Source: an uncultured Clostridia bacterium (GTDB lineage: Bacteria; Bacillota; Clostridia; Oscillospirales; Ruminococcaceae). Taken from it: a stretch of DNA of 64,000 bases. Of this stretch, positions 57,649-64,000 are shown piece by piece; position 1 is the stretch's first letter; each line of letters opens with the position of its first letter. The DNA lies in NCBI GenBank assembly GCA_947627465.1, contig CANQWD010000006.1, forward strand, positions 42,089-106,088, in the 5' to 3' direction. The notes beneath the pieces are model-generated. The model made no database searches and was not told where the DNA came from. It worked only from the letters and a program-made list of their open reading frames with translations. The position numbers were made by a program, and so were the translations under genes.

Positions 57649-59334
57649 TTAAACAGAAGCGGATCTCTTTCCCGAAACGCTCAAACGGACAGCTTTCACA
57701 ATGATAAGCAGAATAAAATAAACCGCCGCTCCCGCCAAAACCGAAATTATAATGTTTAAAAGCGCGGAAATTTTGCCATTCAGCAGCCGATTAACAAAAT
57801 ATGCCGAAGCACCACAGCAGGCTCCGCATAAAAAAATAGGCAAAACCGCGGATATCGGGTTTATTGAGCGCGGAAGATATTTGTGCATTTTAACTGCTCC
57901 GCCGATAGTCATCAGAACATATCCGATAACGCTGGAAAGCGCGGCGCCGGCAATGTTAAGCTGGGGAATTGAAATAAGAACGGGGTTCAGCAAAAGCTTG
58001 ACAACAACGGAGATTATCATAAGTATAAGGGGAACGTGCGCCTTGCCGATAGACTGAAATATCCCGAACATCGCCGAGGACAGCACCATAAAAATTCCGC
58101 CAAGACAGAGAATGACAAAGGAGCTTTGGCAAACGGAGACCTCCGCACCACGCGAGCGGTAAAGGATATCCATAATAGGCTGAGCCAATGCCGCCGCGCC
58201 AAAGCAGGCGGGACAAGCGATAAGCGCGCCCGCCCGCAGAAGTAAGGTGATTTTTCTTGAAAGAGCGTGAGCGTCTTTTTGTTCCCAAGCGGCGGCTATC
58301 TCGGGCGCGGCAGTCTTTTCAGTCATTCCCGCAAACGAGGGTATGATCATAAACAGCGACATCGCGATTCCCGTGTAGCTTCCGTACATAAAATTGGGCA
58401 AGCCCTCTAAACCGCCGCAAAACTCAAAAATACCGCTGAATGTCGTGGTGTAATATTCGGGATTTATCGCGGCAGAATATGAAAGCGTGCGTGTTACTGT
58501 CAGCAGATCCACAAACGATACACAGTTTACGGCAAGCGCGGAAGCCGCGATGGGGATAATGTCTTTGATAAGAGTACGGCATATTTCCAAGCGGCGGTAA
58601 GTGGTGCGCGGCGGCAGATGTTCGGCGCTTTTGGTGCGCTTTTCGTTAATTATCAGCGTCAGCAGTCCCGCAAGCTCGCTTATGCTGACAGCAAGTATCG
58701 CTCCTGCGGCGGCATACGGCAGAGCCGCCGCGTATGCTTCCTCGATAGTGGCGCAGTCCGCGCCAAAGACTTGTTTGCCGTTTAAGAACGCGCTTTTTGA
58801 ATAGAAAATAACAGCATAGGATATTCCAAGTCCGAAAACGGCTCTGGAAAGAGCTTCGGCTACCGAAGCCGCAGCGGACGGCACAACGTCCGAAAGTCCC
58901 TCGCGGTAACCTCGCAGCACGGAAGCGGCACAGCAAAATGCCACAGCGGGCGCAATGCAGATGATCGCGGGCGCGCTTTTCGGCGAACAGGCAATGTACT
59001 CCGCAAAAGGCTTTGCAAATATTACCACTGCCGCGCTTCCCAGCACGCCTACTATTGAAAACATGATCAGCGCGTACTTTCGTACAGCGAGAGCGTAAGG
59101 TTTGTTTCCTACCGCCGCACACCGAGCGGTTGTTCGCATAATTACAGTCGGAACTCCCGCGGCGGTGAGCGCGAAGATTGGAGAGTACAGTCCGTAAGCC
59201 GTTGAAAAGAACCCCATTCCCGTGCCGCCGAGCAGATTTGCGAGCGGTATCTTAAACAAAGCACCCACGATTTTCGTGATAGCCATAGCCGCAAAAAGTA
59301 TCGCGGTATTTTTTATGTAACGTTTTTCGTTCAT
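57649..59334 (-). CDS. spoVB: SpoVB-type flippase (MATE/MVF superfamily)
   Basis: 14-TM-like ORF, IVGALFKIPLANLLGGTGMGFFSTAYGLYSPIFALTAAGVPTVI; next to mazG/yabOPQ. Confidence 0.88.
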   Translation of the reverse strand: MNEKRYIKNTAILFAAMAITKIVGALFKIPLANLLGGTGMGFFSTAYGLYSPIFALTAAGVPTVIMRTTARCAAVGNKPYALAVRKYALIMFSIVGVLGSAAVVIFAKPFAEYIACSPKSAPAIICIAPAVAFCCAASVLRGYREGLSDVVPSAAASVAEALSRAVFGLGISYAVIFYSKSAFLNGKQVFGADCATIEEAYAAALPYAAAGAILAVSISELAGLLTLIINEKRTKSAEHLPPRTTYRRLEICRTLIKDIIPIAASALAVNCVSFVDLLTVTRTLSYSAAINPEYYTTTFSGIFEFCGGLEGLPNFMYGSYTGIAMSLFMIIPSFAGMTEKTAAPEIAAAWEQKDAHALSRKITLLLRAGALIACPACFGAAALAQPIMDILYRSRGAEVSVCQSSFVILCLGGIFMVLSSAMFGIFQSIGKAHVPLILMIISVVVKLLLNPVLISIPQLNIAGAALSSVIGYVLMTIGGAVKMHKYLPRSINPISAVLPIFLCGACCGASAYFVNRLLNGKISALLNIIISVLAGAAVYFILLIIVKAVRLSVSGKRSASV

Positions 59335-59598
59335 ATTACAAGCTCCTCATCCGAATTTGTAAATAGCTTGTACTATATATATTGAGCGAAAGGCGCGATT
59401 ATGAAAGTTCCGTCTTGAAAGAAAAGCACTTATAGTAATCTGCGCAATCCAAACGTCATCTAAACGGCGAACGCATATAAAAAATGCCGTTCGATTTCGC
59501 GGCGGAATGAGTTCATTAAATTTGTGTAATACTATATCGACCCGCGGTTAAAACTGACTTCTCCATGAGCTGCGTTTAAGGTCTGAATTGTGTTTTAA

Positions 59599-59770
59599 GG
59601 CAACACCGCACAGAGATTGTCGTCCGATTGCGTCGCCTAATTTTTCGTCAGATTTCACAAAATCGACGAATAAGGCTGGCGCCTGTAAGGAGATTTTGGG
59701 CAAAAATGACGGAAAATTTGCAAGCAAGCGGGCGGCAAAGCCCGTAGGGCGGTCTTTGTGCGGTGTTGCC
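59599..59770. mobile_element. MITE-like element copy C (172 bp), GGCAACACCGCACA family
   Basis: TIR as copy B; TTAA at 59595-59598 and 59771-59774; 4 mismatches to copy B by eye. Confidence 0.88.
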
Positions 59771-59806
59771 TTAAGTAAATTAGGAAAAAAGAAAAGGCGG
59801 AGAGAT

Positions 59807-60280
59807 ATGAAAAAACCATTTTTTACATTTGTAACAATAGTTACTATCGCGGCGAAAAACGCGTCATTGTTCATGAGCAATATACAGATGTGGGAAGCTG
59901 CCGTCTCGGAAGCTGCCGTTCGGTATCAAATCAGCGACGCCGAGCGTCGGGAAATCGAGAGGATAGTGGCAAGCGAGGGCGGCTACTGCGATTACAAATT
60001 TCAAGCCCTTGTCGCAGAGTGTATTTTGAACGACTGCGAAGCCGAGGATATGCGTCCGTTGGAGCTTTTCGAGCGCGGGGATTTTTGGATAACGCATAAT
60101 GTCGAGCCGACTGAAGTGACAAAGAAAGCAGTGTCGGACGTGTTCGACCGCGGGGCCTTTCCGACAGCCGAAAAGATCCGATATTATTATAATCCGTATT
60201 ACTGCGACAGCCCGGAGCACGAGAGCTTTTGTTATGTTCTGACGTGCTGCGACTGCAGATTTTTTAAGGATTGGGAATGA
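59807..60280 (+). CDS. Cell wall hydrolase (SleB-like)
   Basis: ISDAERREIERIVASEGGYCDYKFQALVAECILND...FPTAEKIRYYYNPYYC. Confidence 0.65.
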   Translation: MKKPFFTFVTIVTIAAKNASLFMSNIQMWEAAVSEAAVRYQISDAERREIERIVASEGGYCDYKFQALVAECILNDCEAEDMRPLELFERGDFWITHNVEPTEVTKKAVSDVFDRGAFPTAEKIRYYYNPYYCDSPEHESFCYVLTCCDCRFFKDWE

Positions 60281-60410
60281 AAAAGTTCCCCTTGGAAACC
60301 GCATTAAATGTAATTTCCGAGGGGAAAATATGTGAAACACCGATAAAAAGATTTCGGAAAGCGGCCGCCTTTGAATAGAAGATCAACCTCGCGCAGTTTT
60401 TGCGATATAC

Positions 60411-60445
60411 AAAATCCCTCTCAGCAAAGCTGAGAGGGATTTTTA
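60411..60445 (-). terminator. Terminator of tRNA-Met (bidirectional-looking)
   Basis: AAAATCCCTCTCAGC AAA GCTGAGAGGGATTTTTAT. Confidence 0.85.
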
Positions 60446-60447
60446 TT

Positions 60448-60524
<77 letters not shown>

Positions 60525-60660
60525 ATATACTGCTGACGGTTTGTAAACACCATGCCGTCAACAATATATATTATAGCACATCAAAATGGATTTGTCAAGG
60601 GGTTTTGAAAAATTTTTTTCACAAATTGTGTGTAAATTTCGACAAAACGGGAAAATCGGC

Positions 60661-61746
60661 TCAGTCACCGAAAGAAATGCCGATATCGCGCGCGGTTTTT
60701 ACCATATTGCAGTCCTCTGAAACAAATTTGGTTTTCATAGCGACGTCCTTGAGAGGATTTTCGGTGATCTTGCCGTCAACCATTGCAACGGTATAGCCGT
60801 ACTTTTCACGCTTGAGCAAAGCCGCCGCGTGAGCGCCGAACTGTGTTGCAAGCACTCTGTCGTAAGCGGAGGGAGAGCCGCCGCGCAGAAAATGACCGGG
60901 AACGACCGTGCGCGATTCCAAGCCCGTTTTTTCCTCAATAGCTTTGGCGATGCGCGCCGTCGCGGTGACCTCGCCCTTATCGGCGCGGACTTTTGCACGT
61001 TCTTTTTTCTTCATTTTTGCTTCCTCAACGTCAAACGCGCCCTCGGCTACCGCGATTATCGAGAACGCCTTGCCCGCGTCCGCGCGGCGCTGACAAGCCT
61101 TAGCCACCTTGTCGATATCGTAGGGTATCTCGGGGATCAGAATGATATCCGCGCCGCCCGCTACGCCGCTGTAAAGCGTCAGCCAACCTGCCTTGTTGCC
61201 CATAATTTCTATAACCATAATTCTGCTGTGAGAATTGGCAGTGGTATGAATTCTGTCTATCACCTCCGTGCCGATATCGACTGCGGTATGGAAGCCGAAT
61301 GTAACGTCCGTGCCGAAAATGTCGTTGTCGATGGTTTTGGGCAGTCCGATAACGTTCAATCCCTCCTCGGAGAGCATATTCGCGGTTTTGTGGGTGCCGT
61401 TGCCGCCGAGCGTAAATAGACAGTCGAGCTTCAGATCTTTATATGTCTGTTTCATTTCCTTGACCTTGTCCACCTTGTCGTCCTCAATGATCTGCATCAT
61501 CTTGAACGGCGTGCGCTTTGTGCCGAGGATAGTGCCGCCCGTTGTGAGGATTCCGGAAAAATCACTTGGTGACATTTCCTTGTAAACGCCGTGGATAAGT
61601 CCGTGATAGCCGTCGTGTATGCCGATGATCTCTACCTTGTCCTCGCCGAATTTCTCGTAAGTCGCTTTCGCAACGCCGCGGATGGTCGCGTTAAGTCCGG
61701 GGCAGTCGCCGCCGCTTGTCAAAATGCCGATTTTAAGTTTTGCCAT
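60661..61746 (-). CDS. pfk: 6-phosphofructokinase (group with GGNGT and PKTIDND motifs)
   Basis: IGILTSGGDCPGLNATIRG, LFTLGGNGTHKTA, GLPKTIDNDI, ILIPEIP. Confidence 0.93.
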   Translation of the reverse strand: MAKLKIGILTSGGDCPGLNATIRGVAKATYEKFGEDKVEIIGIHDGYHGLIHGVYKEMSPSDFSGILTTGGTILGTKRTPFKMMQIIEDDKVDKVKEMKQTYKDLKLDCLFTLGGNGTHKTANMLSEEGLNVIGLPKTIDNDIFGTDVTFGFHTAVDIGTEVIDRIHTTANSHSRIMVIEIMGNKAGWLTLYSGVAGGADIILIPEIPYDIDKVAKACQRRADAGKAFSIIAVAEGAFDVEEAKMKKKERAKVRADKGEVTATARIAKAIEEKTGLESRTVVPGHFLRGGSPSAYDRVLATQFGAHAAALLKREKYGYTVAMVDGKITENPLKDVAMKTKFVSEDCNMVKTARDIGISFGD

Positions 61747-61814
61747 AATCGTATACCTCCATAATTTTTTAATTTTAGAGCGCTCTCCGCTTGCGGCAGG
61801 GAAACGCGGAACTC

Positions 61815-62801
61815 TTATTGCTTGAAGTTTTCGGAAAATTCTATACGGTTGTCATATCCCTCAAAGAACAGTATCTTCATGCTGAACATTCTTGAAGAAA
61901 GTCTGTCTTGATACTTGTCCCTAAGCTCGTCAAAATCAAGATTGGTGTTGATAATGAGCGGAAGCCGCCGATTTTGACGCGTGTTGATTATCTCATACAG
62001 CATTGAAACGCACCAATCCGTGCTGTTTTCCGCGCCCAGATCATCGAGTATCAGCAGGTCGCAGCTTGTCGCCAGTGATAAGATATCGCCGTCGGCTCTC
62101 CCAAATTGCTGATCCTGTATCTTGCGGATAAGTTCGGGAACGGAGCCGTAAACCACGCAAAATCCTTTCTTAATAAGAACGTTTGCGATACCGAGCGACA
62201 AATGCGTTTTACCAAGCCCCGTACTGCCCATCATCAAAACGCCGCTGCCTTCGCCTCTGAAATCCTCGGAGAATTTTTTGCAGTACTCAAAATTATCACG
62301 CATAATTTCTCTCGGCGAAACGGATTCTTTTTTAGGCGTTTCATCGGGATAGCGGTTTAGGTCGAAATTGTCAAAACGGCTTTTCGCCAAAGGAGCGTTT
62401 TGGTTTAACTCCGCCGCCGCCATTTCGTTGGTGAGCCTGCAAAGGCATTCGCACCATTCGCTGCCTGTGTTTCCTTTGTCCCTGCATTTTGGACAGGTGA
62501 AGATGGGTTCCAAATAGTCCGCGGGATAGCCGTTTTTTTCAAAAAGATCGTTCATTTTTTGTCGGATCGCTTGGTTCTTTTCAAACGCAGCATTGACTTT
62601 CTCTTCTGTCAGAGCCGATTTATCCAGAGCCAAAGAGATAACTTCGTTCATCGTAAGCGCCAGCTCCGCTTCGAGTTTTTCATATTCCGGAATTTTTTTC
62701 AAAATCTCCGAACGCCGCGTATTCTCCAGCCGCTTGTTTTGTTCGCGGCGCTCGGACAGCGTCTTTAAAGCTCCGTCAAGATACATCTTGTTTAATCTCA
62801 T
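61815..62801 (-). CDS. DnaC/DnaI-like helicase-loader ATPase
   Basis: FTCPKCRDKGNTGSEWCECL zinc motif; LMMGSTGLGKTHLSLGIANVLIKKG; LLILDDLGAE. Confidence 0.88.
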   Translation of the reverse strand: MRLNKMYLDGALKTLSERREQNKRLENTRRSEILKKIPEYEKLEAELALTMNEVISLALDKSALTEEKVNAAFEKNQAIRQKMNDLFEKNGYPADYLEPIFTCPKCRDKGNTGSEWCECLCRLTNEMAAAELNQNAPLAKSRFDNFDLNRYPDETPKKESVSPREIMRDNFEYCKKFSEDFRGEGSGVLMMGSTGLGKTHLSLGIANVLIKKGFCVVYGSVPELIRKIQDQQFGRADGDILSLATSCDLLILDDLGAENSTDWCVSMLYEIINTRQNRRLPLIINTNLDFDELRDKYQDRLSSRMFSMKILFFEGYDNRIEFSENFKQ

Positions 62802-62811
62802 ATAGAATTCC

Positions 62812-63855
62812 TTATTTCTTATAGTTATTCATAATACGCGAACGCAGCGAGTTGGTGTCAAACGAAGAAACTTTTCCGGCGTTTGCCGTAACGGGGGTTT
62901 TAGCCGAGGCTGTCTTTTTATAGCCGTTTGCTTTTTTGAAATCCGCGTCGGATTTTTCGGCTGCTTGGGGGGTGGTTATGCCCGCCGCTTTCCAGTTTTC
63001 CAGAATTTTGTTGGCGTAGGAGCTGCTCCATTTGCCCGTTCCGTCGACTGTCTTATCGTATGCGAGCATTATCATTTCTTCGCTGAATCCCCAATCATAC
63101 GTCCACGTTTTTATGAACGCTCGGATGTTCGCCGAAAGATTTGACGACAGCCCAAGCCTTTCGCACAGCCGCTGTTCAACGTTGTTCTGCTTTTCAAGAG
63201 AACGTATCTTCTCGTCCGCAAGCTGAACGGTCATAATCTCGTCGTTAGCCCAATCCTGCGCGGCTTTCGATATGTAGCTTGCGGAGATCTTTTTGCCGTG
63301 TTTTTCCTTTAAATTGGTGCAGTAGCCGATAAGCATGAGCGCAACGTCACACGGCAAGCCGTAATAGCCTGTCAGGTTGGATATCGTTTCACGGTCGGAT
63401 TGATTCAGCATTTTGCCGAATAGGTTCTCCGCCGCGCCGAAAAGCGCTTTCATTTCGGGAGAACTTTTAATGCTCTGCGCGATCTCTCCGCTTGAAGCAG
63501 CAGGCGGTTTAGCCTTTTGTATCGTTTTCTTGACAGGCTCTGCAGCCGTTTCCCGTGCGCTTTTCGCAGAATTTTCCGTACTTGCCGCCAACAGACTTGT
63601 GCCGTCTCTGCCGCTGTTCGCCTTTATAATTCCGCGCTGTACCCAGAAAAGCGCCGCGTCCTCCAGTTCGCCGAACTCCTCAAAGCCCAGATCTTCTTTC
63701 AGCCTTTCGGCAGTAAACGTTTCGCCGCCGTGCCGCGTTAAATAGAGCAGAAGTTTCAGTGCGTTTCCGCTCGCAAGCTTTATATATTTGTCAACAACGC
63801 TTGAGGGCACGGCGAAAACGCTGTTCCATTCTCCCGCGTTCAAAGAATATTCCAT
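62812..63855 (-). CDS. DnaD-domain replication initiation protein
   Basis: Repeated DnaD-like segments (SNLTGYYGLPCDVALMLIGYCTNL; WTYDWGFSEEMIMLAYDKTVDGTGKWSSSYANKILENWKAAGI). Confidence 0.9.
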   Translation of the reverse strand: MEYSLNAGEWNSVFAVPSSVVDKYIKLASGNALKLLLYLTRHGGETFTAERLKEDLGFEEFGELEDAALFWVQRGIIKANSGRDGTSLLAASTENSAKSARETAAEPVKKTIQKAKPPAASSGEIAQSIKSSPEMKALFGAAENLFGKMLNQSDRETISNLTGYYGLPCDVALMLIGYCTNLKEKHGKKISASYISKAAQDWANDEIMTVQLADEKIRSLEKQNNVEQRLCERLGLSSNLSANIRAFIKTWTYDWGFSEEMIMLAYDKTVDGTGKWSSSYANKILENWKAAGITTPQAAEKSDADFKKANGYKKTASAKTPVTANAGKVSSFDTNSLRSRIMNNYKK

Positions 63856-63925
63856 TATAATATCACCTGTTTATATTGTACTTCATTTTCACGGATTTTT
63901 CAAGGGATTTTGGGAATTTTTTTAA

Positions 63926-64000
63926 GGCAACACCGCACAATTACCGGCTAACGCCTTTGCCGCCCGCTTGCTTGCATATTTTCCGTCATATTGCACAATT
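63926..64000. mobile_element. MITE-like element copy D (truncated by window end), opposite orientation to copy A
   Basis: 75 bp identical to the reverse complement of the right end of copy A; preceded by TTAA. Confidence 0.85.

Noticed and set aside
59588-59806. In-frame N-terminal extension of the cell wall hydrolase through MITE copy C
   Set aside because: The ORF is open only because the MITE lacks stops in that frame; the RBS-like GGCGGAGAGAT precedes ATG at 59807 and a hydrophobic start follows.

Overview
The window looks like a low-to-moderate-GC Clostridia-type chromosome segment; the sporulation genes yabQ/yabP, spoVB and pdaA support this. It holds about 60 supported protein-coding genes, tRNA-Ser(TGA), an initiator tRNA-Met, several intrinsic terminators and several recognisable promoters. 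Most of the coding content is housekeeping: lon, crcB, dus, ruvC-ruvA-TPR-phosphatase-ruvB, tex, glyA, prs, rarA, uvrA/uvrB, radC, pduL, a zur/znu locus, a spoVB-mazG-hup-yabO-yabP-yabQ-divIC cluster, pfk and dnaC/dnaD. I found no CRISPR array, prophage or intact IS. The most unusual signals are these. (1) CPBP-family membrane protease genes sit directly after ruvB and uvrB, and in both places a second, diverged copy of the helicase gene's 3' end follows. At ruvB this copy is part of a 35-codon chimeric micro-ORF (GNAT head plus RuvB tail). (2) There is a four-copy family of non-coding, MITE-like elements with GGCAACACCGCACA termini and 4-bp TTTA/TTAA target duplications. One copy is nested in another element, and a 35-bp core is shared with a family that has different termini. 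(3) Upstream of tex there is a 79-bp repeat carrying TGnTATAAT promoters, followed by perfect hairpins that bury the -10 boxes. (4) One protein fuses an [FeFe]-hydrogenase-like domain to a chemotaxis-transducer signalling domain. (5) A 19-bp perfect palindrome carries back-to-back -35 boxes for divergent pduL and zur/znu promoters. (6) A membrane-anchored protein has a C-terminal domain resembling BECR-type nuclease toxins. Family assignments rest on motif recognition only; no database search was run.
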